NCBI GenBank assembly: GCA_002717625.1
Contig: PBEF01000002.1
Location: 224,133-288,132 of the forward strand
Direction of reading: 5' to 3'
Source of the DNA: Fidelibacterota bacterium
Lineage (GTDB): Bacteria; Fidelibacterota; Marinisomatia; SCGC-AAA003-L08; D37C17
Length of the DNA stretch: 64,000 nt
Within the stretch, counting starts at the first letter, position 1. Every line of letters begins with the position of its first letter. The notes under the pieces were generated by a model that worked only from the letters and a program-made list of their open reading frames with translations, was not told the DNA's origin and made no database searches. The translations under genes were made by a program, and so were the position numbers. Below are positions 49,321 through 59,019 of the stretch, piece after piece.

Positions 49321-50984
49321 TTTAAATCTTTCTTAACTATTTCATTGATTTTTAAAAATAAGTCCTCAGCCTCATTGATATGATAATTAACTTCCTCAAT
49401 ATATTTTAATTTTATATTTTCATTTAGCTCATTTGCATTTATTATTACATTCATAGCAGCTCCTTTAGTAGCAGCATATAGCATAAATAACGCTACCCCA
49501 ACATCTGTTATTGAATTTTTATTACATATATCAGCTAATTTCATTATATTCTTTAAACACTTAATAGATAATTGCAATATTTCCATAGGTACATCAGCTG
49601 CTTTAATAATAGCCTTCTCTATTGCCTTATCTCTATTTTTTTTATCATTTTTTGTTTTTTTAGGTAATCTATATGCATCAATTACAGAATCATATGCAGA
49701 GGTATCCATATCTACAAGAAGTAACATTCTATCTTTATACTTTTGACACATTTCTCCAATATGTATATATTCTTTTTGATAACCCTCTAATCCTTTTTTA
49801 TTGTATGATAATTCTGAAACCATAGAAGCTAGCGCCATCCCAAGAGAACCTGCTATAGCACTAATACTCCCTCCTCCTGGAGTTGGTGTTCCTGATGCGG
49901 TTATATCAATGAAATCATTTATTTTAAAGTTTGATAATGAATTTTCATTTTTAAAAACTCTATATTCAATAATTTTTTCATTTAAAATAAAATTTTCAAT
50001 ATCTGATAGTCCTAATGATTGAATTGCTATATTTAGAATATCTTTTTCATTTATCCCTGTTGTATTTTTTTGTTTTTTAAGATAATATTTTCCTGCATCA
50101 ATTAGAGCGCTTTTAGGCACAAGACCGACTATCTCACTACCTGTCACTCTAACGCCTCTTTTTCTAGCCTGTTTCCTTACTTCTTCAAACGTTTTATGTA
50201 TTGATGTTTTTTTATAATTTGTTAAATTAATTGATACTTGAGCTTGCTTGTATTCATCAATATACCAACCAACAGCTTTACAATTCTTTAAAGTTCCTGG
50301 CTTTTTAAGCATATTACCATTTTTATCTCTAATAATTTTATTATCCTTATCTCTCTTTGCTCTTCCCGCTTCTCTAATGTCTAATGCAATGTCTGTTGCA
50401 ATTTTTTTGTTAGCCGTATTTAAGTTGATATTATATGCAATCAAGAAATCTCTTACTCCAATTGCTGTTACCCCGCTTTTTTTATTATTTTCAGCTGACC
50501 CAAAATCGGGAGCCCACTCCTTCTGTTTTATTTTATCAAACATCCCCTCATATTCACCTTTTCTAATATGGGCTAAATTTTTACGAGATTTAGATGTTGC
50601 TGAATATTCATATAAATAGACAGGTATTTTAAGCTCATCAGCTACTTTTTTAGCTAAAATATTGGAATATTTTACACACTCTTTAATTGTTACATTTTTT
50701 ATTGGGATTAATGGGCAAACATCTGTTGCTCCCATTCTTGCATGTGCTCCTTTATGCGTATTCATATCAATTAATTCAGCAGCTTTTTTAATTAATTCAA
50801 AAGCACCATTTATAATATTATCAGGTGAACCAACAAATGTTATTACAGTTCTATTTGTATCAAAGCCTGGATCAATATCTAATAGATGTAAATCAGGATT
50901 TGATTTAACAGTATTAGCAATTTTATTTATAATTTCTTTATTTCTACCTTCGCTAATATTAGGTACGCATTCAATTAATTTCAT
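49317..50984 (-). CDS. ftcD: Bifunctional glutamate formimidoyltransferase / formimidoyl-THF cyclodeaminase
   Basis: The N-terminal formiminotransferase (1-~300) starts 'LIECVPNISEGRNKEII' and has 'HKGAHARMGATDVCPLIP'. The C-terminal cyclodeaminase (~350-545) has 'DITASGTPTPGGGSISAIAGSLGMALASMV'. The fused form passes formimino groups from histidine breakdown to the folate pool and releases ammonia. No hut genes lie in the window. The start has AGAGGA directly before it, with the stop of the 38-residue ORF embedded (GGATAAATG). Confidence 0.95.
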   Translation of the reverse strand: MKLIECVPNISEGRNKEIINKIANTVKSNPDLHLLDIDPGFDTNRTVITFVGSPDNIINGAFELIKKAAELIDMNTHKGAHARMGATDVCPLIPIKNVTIKECVKYSNILAKKVADELKIPVYLYEYSATSKSRKNLAHIRKGEYEGMFDKIKQKEWAPDFGSAENNKKSGVTAIGVRDFLIAYNINLNTANKKIATDIALDIREAGRAKRDKDNKIIRDKNGNMLKKPGTLKNCKAVGWYIDEYKQAQVSINLTNYKKTSIHKTFEEVRKQARKRGVRVTGSEIVGLVPKSALIDAGKYYLKKQKNTTGINEKDILNIAIQSLGLSDIENFILNEKIIEYRVFKNENSLSNFKINDFIDITASGTPTPGGGSISAIAGSLGMALASMVSELSYNKKGLEGYQKEYIHIGEMCQKYKDRMLLLVDMDTSAYDSVIDAYRLPKKTKNDKKNRDKAIEKAIIKAADVPMEILQLSIKCLKNIMKLADICNKNSITDVGVALFMLYAATKGAAMNVIINANELNENIKLKYIEEVNYHINEAEDLFLKINEIVKKDLK

Positions 50985-51101
50985 TTATCCTCTCAAGTAG
51001 TTGACAATATATATGATAATAAAAAATACTAAAATATTTCTAAATAGTATTTTTTTTGAAGAAAAACTTCTCCAATTATTATCTCTAAGATTTTTAAACA
51101 T
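50985..51101 (-). CDS. Small membrane protein (38 residues), unlisted in the ORF track
   Basis: Read by hand: MFKNLRDNNWRSFSSKKILF, then a single hydrophobic helix (RNILVFFIIIYIVNY) and LRG. Its ATG overlaps the stop of the upstream M50 protease gene (TAATG) and its TAA is immediately followed by the ftcD ATG. It therefore fills the gap exactly, as a translationally coupled gene would. The basic N-terminus and single helix suggest a small inner-membrane protein, N-terminus in. No family is recognised. It could instead be a leader ORF that couples translation of ftcD. Confidence 0.6.
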   Translation of the reverse strand: MFKNLRDNNWRSFSSKKILFRNILVFFIIIYIVNYLRG

Positions 51102-51763
51102 TATATAAAAATTTTAAGTATAAATAGAACTATAGTATCAAAAATTGTTCTAATAAATACATATAAAGGTTCTATAATTATTCCAATAAGTGAATATCCT
51201 GTAATAAGACCAAAAAGAATTAAGCCTAGTAATATTCTTGGTCCATAAATATTTAAGTTTTGCGCTAATTCATGATTGTATTTAGATATAATATTTCCAA
51301 AAATTTGTCCTCCATCAAGAGGGAAAAATGGTAATAGGTTAAATAAAGCTAAAAAAATATTGATTTGAATGAAAATATGGAAGAAAAGTCTAAAGCTTTC
51401 ACTAGCTAAAGATGGTATTACGCTATAAATGAAATACATAATAAAAACTCCTAAAAATGCTAAAGCTAGATTTGATAATGGTCCTGCAGCAGCAACTTTA
51501 ATTATATCAACATTTGGATTTTTTAATTTATAAGGATTAACAGGTACAGGTTTAGCATAACCAAAGCCTATAAACAATAGCATTATAGTCCCTGTTGGAT
51601 CTAAATGTTTTATTGGATTAAGAGTTAGTCTACCTTCCTTATAAGCAGTATCATCTCCATTTATATATGCTACAATACCATGTGAAAATTCATGAACGCA
51701 TAGCGAGAAAACTAAAGCTGGTAATAATAATATTAATATTTGTGGATCTAATCTTAGTAGCAT
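51101..51763 (-). CDS. Site-2 protease family (M50) membrane metallopeptidase
   Basis: A compact 220-residue M50 peptidase with the zinc motif 'HEFSH' at 24-28 in the first helix, followed by 'NPIKHLDPTGTIMLLF', and the third motif 'NLLPFFPLDGGQ' near 135-146. Five or six membrane helices are seen. It is of the small, non-PDZ type (as in SpoIVFB-like or 'rhomboid-neighbour' site-2 proteases) and is not RseP. It lies 1 base after xerD. Confidence 0.92.
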   Translation of the reverse strand: MLLRLDPQILILLLPALVFSLCVHEFSHGIVAYINGDDTAYKEGRLTLNPIKHLDPTGTIMLLFIGFGYAKPVPVNPYKLKNPNVDIIKVAAAGPLSNLALAFLGVFIMYFIYSVIPSLASESFRLFFHIFIQINIFLALFNLLPFFPLDGGQIFGNIISKYNHELAQNLNIYGPRILLGLILFGLITGYSLIGIIIEPLYVFIRTIFDTIVLFILKIFI

Positions 51764-51764
51764 T

Positions 51765-52688
51765 TTATCCTCTAGGATGAAATTCTTTATGTATTTCTTT
51801 TAAATATGTTTGATCTAAATGTGTATATATTTGAGTAGTTGATATGCTTGAATGACCCAATAATTCCTGTACCATTCGAAGTCCAGCTCCACCCTCTAAT
51901 AAATGTGATGCAAAACTGTGCCTAAATGTATGAGGGGAAACATTCTTTTCAATTCCAACATTTTTAATTCTATTTTTAATAATATTCCAAACAGTTTTCC
52001 TTGATATAGCAGTTCCTCTATTGCTTAAAAATAAAATTCCTCTGTTATTACCTTTTCTTGCATAAAAAGGTCTTATATTGTTTATATATTCAATCATATC
52101 CTGTTTAGCTTTAAATCCAAATGGTACAATTCTTTCTTTATTTCCTTTCCCAAAAATTTTAATTACATCATCTTCAATAAATAAATTAGTTAATGTTAAA
52201 TTAATTAATTCTGATACTCTAATTCCACATGAATATAATATAGATACAATTGCCTTATCTCTAAGATCTATAGCCTTCTCAGTATTTAATGAGTTTAGCA
52301 CTAAATCTATTTCTTCTATAGATAAGATAGATGGAATTTTCCTGTTTTGTTTAGGAGGAATTATAATTTTAGTGGGATCATCTTTTAAAATTTGATTATT
52401 AATTAAATATTTAAAAAAATTTTTAATACTAGATATGGATCTATTTATAGATGATTTTTTTTTCTCAACCTTTAAATCATTTGATATATACGTACCTAAT
52501 GTTTCTATATAATCACTTATATGTGATGCTTTAATTTGTCCAAAATCATTAACTTGATAAGTTATTTTCATGTAATCGGTAAAATTACTCAAATCATGCA
52601 TATAAGCATTAATTGTATGTGATGATAATTTCTTCTCATATTGCAAATGTGCCAAATAAATTTTAATTTGATTTAAAAGCTTATTCAC
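51765..52688 (-). CDS. xerD: Tyrosine recombinase XerC/XerD
   Basis: N-terminal SAM-like DNA-binding domain (5-95: 'YLAHLQYEKKLSSHTINAYMHDLSNF') and a C-terminal catalytic domain. Catalytic residues are visible: Arg in 'SCGIRVSELINL', Lys in 'GKGNKERIVPFG', His-x-x-Arg in 'SPHTFRHSFASHLLEGGAGLRMVQELLGHSS' and Tyr in 'TTQIYTHL'. At 307 residues it is typical of chromosomal dimer-resolution recombinases. The housekeeping context argues against a mobile-element integrase. I cannot firmly separate XerC from XerD. Confidence 0.9.
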   Translation of the reverse strand: MNKLLNQIKIYLAHLQYEKKLSSHTINAYMHDLSNFTDYMKITYQVNDFGQIKASHISDYIETLGTYISNDLKVEKKKSSINRSISSIKNFFKYLINNQILKDDPTKIIIPPKQNRKIPSILSIEEIDLVLNSLNTEKAIDLRDKAIVSILYSCGIRVSELINLTLTNLFIEDDVIKIFGKGNKERIVPFGFKAKQDMIEYINNIRPFYARKGNNRGILFLSNRGTAISRKTVWNIIKNRIKNVGIEKNVSPHTFRHSFASHLLEGGAGLRMVQELLGHSSISTTQIYTHLDQTYLKEIHKEFHPRG

Positions 52689-52690
52689 CT

Positions 52691-53461
52691 TTAGTTACCT
52701 TGATTATTAGATTTATCTCTAAACTTTTCAACAAGGTAGTCAAATGCTGTATTTAAACCTCTGGTTTCTAATATTTCTACTTTCATATTTGGGCTAATTA
52801 TTGATACAGCAGGAATTCCTGTTGGCCTTATGATAGAATGTAATAATTTATTTTCATCAATTAAGATCGGAATTTTTTCATCTGGATAGGTATTATACCA
52901 TTCATAGGCAGTATCGTATGTAGCTGTATCTCTAAATTCATCTTCATATAAAATAGTTATAAAGTAGATTTCATCATTTTTTATTAAGTCATATATAAAA
53001 TCATATTCATTTCTCCATATTGGAGTTTTTTTTATTTCATCTTCATCCCAAGATAGCCATGAAGAAAGCATATGGCAAGGGCTGCACCATGCTGTCCCCA
53101 TTTCAATAATAATATATTTATTTTCATCATTTGCAAAGTCATAAATATCTACTTTTTCTCCGAATTGATCTATTGCTACAAAATGAGGAAATGTATCTCC
53201 TACATTAAGATTGCAAAAATAATCTTTTCTTAAATTATGTTGAATGCAGCTTGAATTAATGCAGTCATTATTATCTTTGCATTCACAGCCTAAGCCATTA
53301 GGACAAGTCAATTTATTTGTATTGCTGCTATTTATAATTAATTCTTTGTTTTTATTGATAGGCCAACCACCTTCATAAGAAAAAAAATCTTTATTTTGAT
53401 TTTGAGCTGGGGTTTGCATCAAAATCAAATTAATAAATATGATATATATTAATTTAATCAT
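52691..53461 (-). CDS. Secreted thioredoxin-like (TlpA-type) protein with Cys-rich N-terminal region
   Basis: A signal peptide (MIKLIYIIFINLILMQTPAQ) is followed by a cysteine cluster (C53, C59, C61, C67, C72, C83: 'CPNGLGCECKDNNDCINSSC') and a thioredoxin-fold domain from ~88. The active-site CxxC is C126-S-P-C129 in 'EMGTAWCSPCHM', with a cis-Pro region 'RPTGIPAVSII'. It should act in extracytoplasmic thiol-disulfide exchange, which fits the many disulfide-rich secreted proteins of this window. The Cys cluster may form an EGF-like knot or bind metal. Confidence 0.82.
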   Translation of the reverse strand: MIKLIYIIFINLILMQTPAQNQNKDFFSYEGGWPINKNKELIINSSNTNKLTCPNGLGCECKDNNDCINSSCIQHNLRKDYFCNLNVGDTFPHFVAIDQFGEKVDIYDFANDENKYIIIEMGTAWCSPCHMLSSWLSWDEDEIKKTPIWRNEYDFIYDLIKNDEIYFITILYEDEFRDTATYDTAYEWYNTYPDEKIPILIDENKLLHSIIRPTGIPAVSIISPNMKVEILETRGLNTAFDYLVEKFRDKSNNQGN

Positions 53462-53463
53462 AA

Positions 53464-54126
53464 TTAATTTTTATTTATAAAAGTTGGTAATTCAGGTAAA
53501 TTGCTATTGCTTACAGGGTCAATCTTTAAAATTTCCAATTTTTCTATTTCACCTAATTTATTAAATTCAAAAATCCATGGCTCGCACCAACCAATTTCTG
53601 TTTTTAGAATTAATTCAGATGAATAATTAAGTAATTCTTTAACTATTGCTCTGATGCTATTGCCATGAGCTGCAATTATAATATTGTTACCCTTCAAGAT
53701 AAGTTTTAGTATTTTTTTAAAATACGGCAAAGTTCTATCGCATGTCATTTTTAAAGATTCACCACCAGGAGGAGGTATGTCATAACTCCTTCTCCAAATT
53801 TGCACCTGGTCTTCTCCAAATTCTTTAGCCGCATCAGATTTATTTCTTCCTATTAAATCTCCATAATCTCTTTCGTTGAGAGCTTCATTTTTAATAGGTG
53901 ATAATTGTGAATTTAGTTGTTTTAAAATAATAGATAAGGTTTCTTGAGCTCTTGTTAAATTTGAAGTATAAGCATAGTCAAATACAAGATTATTTTTATT
54001 TAGCAATTTCCCTGCTTTAACAGCTTCATTTCTTCCTTTATCAGTTAAATCAACATCTTTCCATCCTGTAAATCTATTTTCAAGATTATATATTGATTGA
54101 CCATGTCTTACAAGTATTAATTTCAT
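53464..54126 (-). CDS. gpmA: 2,3-bisphosphoglycerate-dependent phosphoglycerate mutase
   Basis: A histidine-phosphatase-fold glycolytic enzyme. The phospho-accepting 'LVRHGQS' is at 5-11 (His8), followed by 'ENRFTGWKDVDLTDKG', 'LNERDYGDLIGRNKSDAAKEFGEDQVQIWRRSYDIPPPGGESL' and the second His in 'IIAAHGNSIRAI'. The long GpmA-specific middle motif separates it from generic phosphatases. At 220 residues it is a little shorter than E. coli GpmA (250). It sits between the HIT and thioredoxin genes with gaps of 1-2 bases. Confidence 0.94.
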   Translation of the reverse strand: MKLILVRHGQSIYNLENRFTGWKDVDLTDKGRNEAVKAGKLLNKNNLVFDYAYTSNLTRAQETLSIILKQLNSQLSPIKNEALNERDYGDLIGRNKSDAAKEFGEDQVQIWRRSYDIPPPGGESLKMTCDRTLPYFKKILKLILKGNNIIIAAHGNSIRAIVKELLNYSSELILKTEIGWCEPWIFEFNKLGEIEKLEILKIDPVSNSNLPELPTFINKN

Positions 54127-54127
54127 A

Positions 54128-54469
54128 TTATCCTGGAGGCCAAGAAAGCTTTCTTCCTGCTAATAGATGCATATGTATATGAAAAACTGTTTGTCCAGCA
54201 TCTTCATTGCAGTTAAAAACAAGCCTATAACCATTATTTTTAATTTTCAATTTTTCAGCAATTTCTTTAACCACTATAAACATTTCTCCTAAAATCTCTT
54301 TGTCTTCTAAGGATATTTCATTTATAGTTGGAATTTCTTTTTTGGGAATAATTAATATATGTACAGGAGCTGCAGGATTAAGATCCTTAAAGGCTAAGAC
54401 TGTATCATTCTCATATACTATATCGGCATTAATTTCCTTATCAATAATTTTTTTAAATATTGTAGACAT
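54128..54469 (-). CDS. HIT-family nucleotide hydrolase (HinT-like)
   Basis: A 113-residue histidine-triad protein: 'TIFKKIIDKEINADIVYENDTVLAFKDLNPAAPVHILIIPK' and the triad 'VFHIHMHLLAGR' near 96-106. The family hydrolyses nucleoside phosphoramidates such as adenosine-5'-phosphoramidate, in the cytoplasm. Length and motifs fit the HinT/PKCI branch. It lies 2 bases after the sortilin-like gene. Confidence 0.94.
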   Translation of the reverse strand: MSTIFKKIIDKEINADIVYENDTVLAFKDLNPAAPVHILIIPKKEIPTINEISLEDKEILGEMFIVVKEIAEKLKIKNNGYRLVFNCNEDAGQTVFHIHMHLLAGRKLSWPPG

Positions 54470-54471
54470 TT

Positions 54472-57105
54472 TTAATTTTCAAAAATAATATTCAATAAAG
54501 ATACGACATCTAAAACATCTATAGTCATATCATTATTTATATCTCCCGTATTATTATAAGTAGAAGAATCAAGAATCAAATTTACTAATAAAACAACATC
54601 TAAGACATTTATAAAATTATCAAAATTAAGATCTCCCAGAATAGGGTTGTCTGCGTTAAACATACCATAGAACAGTCCTCTGCCATGTGACGCGGCAAGA
54701 ATCATATTATCAGATCTAATTGAAAGCATATCTACCCTCACATTGCCTAATCCATTGCTAGATGGGAACCATGTAGGGTTATTCTCTTGTAAGTTGTTAG
54801 TCTCCCATACCCCTATTTCTGTTGCTAGCAAAGCGTAGTTATTATCATCAGGGTGTAGGGTTCCCCATCTTACAGGCATATCAGGTAAATTGTTTTCCTT
54901 TTCTAACCATGATAATCCTCCATCTAAAGAGTACCAAACTGAAGAAACGCCATAATTTGAAAATGTAACTAATATTTCATTTCCATTATTGCTAATATCA
55001 ATTGAAGAAATATTGGCCGTAGGAAAAGATTGGTTTGTGATTTCAATGGCATTTGTACTACTATTTATATTGTTCACTTTATATAGTCTGCCAGATTGAG
55101 TCCCTAAAAATAACTTTTTTTCATTATTATTTAAGTGTGATAATTTTAAAGCTGAAAAATATATGCTTGTGTTAGTGTTGAGCTGGATAGTAGAGGCATC
55201 AAAATCCTCTTCTATTTTAATAATTCTATTATTTTGCCCACCATTAAATCTAATTTTATTTGCATATAAAATATTGTTATCGCTATCATAATCTGAAGGG
55301 TTAATAAAAACTCCACTATTATTGTTTTCATAATTAAATTCATTAGTAGAGTAATTAAATTGATACCAAGCGTTATAATAAGTAGATGTTAGCAATAATG
55401 GATCATTGTCATCAAAAAAACAATATGCTCCATCACCCCCCGTAATCATGTTGGATATATCTAAAGATTCACCCTCATTTTCTATTTTAAAGTATAATGT
55501 TCCATTATCTTGTAAACCTCCAACAACTTCAACAAATTCAAGATTGGGAGATATATCACAAGTATAAAATTGAAGAGTGTTGTAACCTTGGTTCCTTTCA
55601 ATAAAAATTGGTTCATATTCTGGTAAATGTGAAGTGTTTGAATAAAAAACACCTCCATCAGTTGTTACTAGTATGGTATTTGGATTGTTAGGCTGAAAAA
55701 CTATTTGATGTATATCTGCATGCACATATCTATCACCTCCATTGGAATACATTAAGTCCCATTCTGATAAATCTGTCCATGTATTTCCTCCATCATTTGA
55801 TTTATATAATTCTAACCCTCCTGCAAATATAATATTAGGATTTTCAGGATGCACAGAAATAGCTAATGCATGCCAAGCTAAAGAAGCCCATTCATTAGGT
55901 GATGCTGTGGGTATATTCACATAGTTCCATGAATTCCCTGAATCAGTTGTTCTTATGATAAATTCTCCATAAGATAGATTGAATCCCATATTATTTAAAA
56001 AGCCTGCTCCTATAGTTGCATAAACATATTCGGGATTTAGTAAGGATGAAGAGAGTATTACTCTTCCAGGTATATTGTTTCCATTACTAGATTCTATTTC
56101 ATTTTTATAATCAGAATTTGTATGCCATGTTCCTAAATCTCCCGTATTTGAAGTTAATATAGTTGCTCCTCCTTCTCCATCTAGATTCTTCATAGTACCT
56201 ATAAATATTTTTCCAGATGATGTTATTTCTATATCTGATGGGGAATAAGGCTTGTTTTCTCCTGGTATATTAGGCAGAAGTTGCTCCCATGAAATCCCAT
56301 AATCTATTGATCTGTACAATCCATCTGAAGGTAGACTCTCATGTTCTTCACCTTGATAAGTACCGGATACAACACATGCATATAATTCTGATAAATTGTT
56401 TCGATTTTTCACCTCTATATCTGTAATATATTCAAACTCATAAGTTGATTCTAACAACTCCCATGATTGTCCCCCATTAAGGCTTTTCCATATTCCAACA
56501 CCTCTAGAGGAGGACTCTCTATATGTTGTAATTGCGGTATTAGCTTCGCCTGTTGAAACATAAAAAATTTCTGTATTATTTGGGTCAAATGTTATTTTAG
56601 ATACACTTAAATTATCCCAAAAATCATCCACGGGTTGCCATCTACTACTTTCATCATGAATATTATTATTATACCATAAGCCCCCACTAACACCTGCAGC
56701 CCAGACTTTACTATAAGTGGGATCATTTGGGTCAAACATAATGGTTCTTGTTCTTCCTCCCATATTAGTTGGAATGTTTTGCCAAGCAATACTCCTATCA
56801 TTATTTTCAATATCAATAATTTGTTTTTCTAAAAAAGCTCTATATAAACGTTCTGATGGAACATATCCTAGCTCTGGATCAATTGTCATAAATTTATTCT
56901 GAAATGTTGCCATATGAGGGTGTTCAGGTTTTGGTATATTTTTTAATTCTTCAGATGAATAACTAGGAATCATATTGTATTCTTCTGATAAAAAAGTTTC
57001 ATATTGTTGTCTTTTATCTTTAATTGGTATAAAAAAATACGCTAAGAGTAATAGCAAAATAACAAATGGAGTAGATTTTAAAAAAGATTTAACATTCAGA
57101 TACAT
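54472..57105 (-). CDS. Secreted sortilin/BNR-repeat propeller protein with dockerin-like pair
   Basis: I choose the ATG at 57105 ([25 protein letters not shown]) rather than the tracked 57147, because GGGAGGG lies 10 bases upstream and a signal/anchor helix starts there. It overlaps the sdaA end by 17 bases. The body is a VPS10/sortilin-like propeller with Asp-box repeats: 'SLNGGQSWELLES', 'SIDYGISWEQLLP', 'TTDSGNSWNYVN', 'SNDGGNTWTDLSE', 'SLDGGLSWLEKEN'. The C-terminus is GDLNFDNFINVLDVVLLVNLIL / GDINNDMTIDVLDVVSLLNIIF. It is extracellular; whether it is a glycosidase or a binding protein cannot be told. Confidence 0.85.
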   Translation of the reverse strand: MYLNVKSFLKSTPFVILLLLLAYFFIPIKDKRQQYETFLSEEYNMIPSYSSEELKNIPKPEHPHMATFQNKFMTIDPELGYVPSERLYRAFLEKQIIDIENNDRSIAWQNIPTNMGGRTRTIMFDPNDPTYSKVWAAGVSGGLWYNNNIHDESSRWQPVDDFWDNLSVSKITFDPNNTEIFYVSTGEANTAITTYRESSSRGVGIWKSLNGGQSWELLESTYEFEYITDIEVKNRNNLSELYACVVSGTYQGEEHESLPSDGLYRSIDYGISWEQLLPNIPGENKPYSPSDIEITSSGKIFIGTMKNLDGEGGATILTSNTGDLGTWHTNSDYKNEIESSNGNNIPGRVILSSSLLNPEYVYATIGAGFLNNMGFNLSYGEFIIRTTDSGNSWNYVNIPTASPNEWASLAWHALAISVHPENPNIIFAGGLELYKSNDGGNTWTDLSEWDLMYSNGGDRYVHADIHQIVFQPNNPNTILVTTDGGVFYSNTSHLPEYEPIFIERNQGYNTLQFYTCDISPNLEFVEVVGGLQDNGTLYFKIENEGESLDISNMITGGDGAYCFFDDNDPLLLTSTYYNAWYQFNYSTNEFNYENNNSGVFINPSDYDSDNNILYANKIRFNGGQNNRIIKIEEDFDASTIQLNTNTSIYFSALKLSHLNNNEKKLFLGTQSGRLYKVNNINSSTNAIEITNQSFPTANISSIDISNNGNEILVTFSNYGVSSVWYSLDGGLSWLEKENNLPDMPVRWGTLHPDDNNYALLATEIGVWETNNLQENNPTWFPSSNGLGNVRVDMLSIRSDNMILAASHGRGLFYGMFNADNPILGDLNFDNFINVLDVVLLVNLILDSSTYNNTGDINNDMTIDVLDVVSLLNIIFEN

Positions 57106-58447
57106 TAACAGCAAGCCCTCCCTTTGATGTTTCTTTATATATTTCATTCATATTTTTACCTGTTTCCCACATTGTTTTGATTACCTCATCCAATGAAACT
57201 TTGTGCTCACCTGATCCATTAAGAGATATTCTGCTAGCATTTATAGCTTTAATAGCTCCCATAGCATTTCTTTCTATGCAGGGAATTTGTACCATTCCAT
57301 TTATAGGATCACATGTTAGGCCTAAATTATGCTCCATGGCAATTTCAGCTGCATTTTCAATTTGTTCATTAGTTCCTCCTAGTGCTGATGTTAAACCTGC
57401 TGCAGCCATTGAGCAAGCAACACCAACTTCTCCCTGACAACCAGCATCTGCTCCTGATATAGATGCATTATTTTTATATAGACCTCCAATTGCAGAAGCT
57501 GTTAATAAAAAATCTATTATTCCTTTATCATTAGATTCTTTTGTAAACTCGATATAATATTTTATAACAGCAGGTATTATCCCAGCTGCACCATTCGTTG
57601 GAGCAGTGACAACTCTTCCAAATGAAGCATTTTCCTCAGATACAGCTATTGCAAATATGTTTACCCAATCTAAAACATCAAGTGGGTCATAAGTTTCATC
57701 TTTTTTAATTAATCTTTTATATAGATAATTAGCTCTTTTTTTAATTTGCATCTTACCTGATAATTGTCCAGTTTCCTGCATTCCTTTATATATAGATTTA
57801 TTCATTTCTTTCCAAATAGAAAGCACATCATTATCAATTTCTCTTTCTGTTTTTGTTTTATTTAAATCTTTTTCATTGGTCCTAATAATATTTGGAATGC
57901 TTATACCTTCATTTTTTCCTATTTCTAAAAGTTTATTTGCGGAATTATAATCATAGCGCACCTTAATTATTTTGTTTTTTTTTTGATTTTCTTGATCGAT
58001 AACAAAACCCCCACCAATAGAATAGTAAGTTTTTTCTAAAATTAAATCATTTTTTTTAGAAAATGCTGAATAAATGATTTTATTAGAAAATCTTGATTTG
58101 GAATTAAGTTTATAATTGAATTTCAAATCATCTTTAATATTAAATTTTATATCTAAACTATCTATGTATATAGAATTATCTTTAATAGATGAGCTAATCT
58201 TAGAAATCGTAACATTGTTTGGTTTATAACCTAGAAGACCAGCAGCTATGCCTAAATCTGTGCCATGACCCTTGCCTGTTAATGCTAAGGATCCATATAC
58301 ACCAACTTTAATTCTATATATTTTATGTTTTTTCTTTAAAAAAGTAAGGCTTTTTATAAATAGATTTGAAGCGTTAAGAGGTCCCATTGTATGTGAACTA
58401 GAGGGTCCTATTCCAATTTTAAATAAATCAAAAAAACTTACGTACAT
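57089..58447 (-). CDS. sdaA: L-serine dehydratase, iron-sulfur, single chain
   Basis: The beta-domain start '[24 protein letters not shown]' and alpha-domain Fe-S cysteines ('[17 protein letters not shown]', '[27 protein letters not shown]') mark the SdaA/SdaB family. It converts L-serine to pyruvate and ammonia using an oxygen-sensitive [4Fe-4S] cluster. At 452 residues it is normal. It starts 3 bases after the msrB stop. Confidence 0.97.
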   Translation of the reverse strand: MYVSFFDLFKIGIGPSSSHTMGPLNASNLFIKSLTFLKKKHKIYRIKVGVYGSLALTGKGHGTDLGIAAGLLGYKPNNVTISKISSSIKDNSIYIDSLDIKFNIKDDLKFNYKLNSKSRFSNKIIYSAFSKKNDLILEKTYYSIGGGFVIDQENQKKNKIIKVRYDYNSANKLLEIGKNEGISIPNIIRTNEKDLNKTKTEREIDNDVLSIWKEMNKSIYKGMQETGQLSGKMQIKKRANYLYKRLIKKDETYDPLDVLDWVNIFAIAVSEENASFGRVVTAPTNGAAGIIPAVIKYYIEFTKESNDKGIIDFLLTASAIGGLYKNNASISGADAGCQGEVGVACSMAAAGLTSALGGTNEQIENAAEIAMEHNLGLTCDPINGMVQIPCIERNAMGAIKAINASRISLNGSGEHKVSLDEVIKTMWETGKNMNEIYKETSKGGLAVNVSEC

Positions 58448-58450
58448 TTT

Positions 58451-58954
58451 TTAATCCGAAATTTCTTTGAATAAATATAAATACTTTTTGTATCCCTTTT
58501 CTTTTAACTTATCATAAGGAATAAACTCTAAAGAGGCTGAATTTATACAGTATCTAAGACCTGTAGGATTTGGTCCATCTGTAAATACATGGCCAAGGTG
58601 TGAATTTGACTTTTTAGACTTAACTTCAGTACGTTTATAGCCTAATTTATAATCATCTTCAAATAAAAACTCATCTTTATTAATAAGTTCATAAAAAGAT
58701 GGCCATCCACTACCCGAATCATATTTGTGAACTGAGCAGAATAAAGGGACTCCTGATATTATATCAACATAAAGACCTGGTTCTTTTTTATTCCAAAATT
58801 CATTATCGAAAGGGGGCTCTGTGCCACAATTTTGAGTTACATCAAATTGTCGCTTTGTTAGTTTTTTTATTTTTTCATTATCCATAATATATTCTGAAGC
58901 TATAACAATTTTTAAAGATAACAACACTATCCAAATATATACATACATAAACAT
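58451..58954 (-). CDS. msrB: Secreted methionine-R-sulfoxide reductase MsrB
   Basis: A signal peptide or anchor ([20 protein letters not shown]) precedes the MsrB domain: '[12 protein letters not shown]', '[13 protein letters not shown]', '[10 protein letters not shown]', '[28 protein letters not shown]'. The catalytic Cys is C136. The zinc CxxC pairs are absent, as in MsrAB-type domains. The usual resolving Cys in 'SGCGWPSF' is Ser82 here; C43 and C73 are possible replacements. It repairs oxidised methionine in exported proteins. An alternative ATG at residue 24 would give a cytoplasmic form. Confidence 0.9.
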   Translation of the reverse strand: MFMYVYIWIVLLSLKIVIASEYIMDNEKIKKLTKRQFDVTQNCGTEPPFDNEFWNKKEPGLYVDIISGVPLFCSVHKYDSGSGWPSFYELINKDEFLFEDDYKLGYKRTEVKSKKSNSHLGHVFTDGPNPTGLRYCINSASLEFIPYDKLKEKGYKKYLYLFKEISD

Positions 58955-59019
58955 ATAATTTGAGGCGCAGATAAATTGAGTTAATTATTTAATAGCAAAG
59001 ATAAAAAATACAGATAATT

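Noticed and set aside
48992-50619. Plus-strand ORFs of 98, 123 and 73 residues over mutL and ftcD
   Set aside because: They are exact antisense shadows of well-conserved genes, with low-complexity Ser/Leu/Ile translations and no ribosome site.
51765-52688. Tyrosine recombinase as sign of an integrated element
   Set aside because: It sits inside a tight housekeeping operon, has XerC/D length and motifs, and there are no att-like repeats or cargo genes.
58955-59019. Terminator downstream of the cold-shock gene
   Set aside because: No stem with a U tract could be found in this AT-rich gap.
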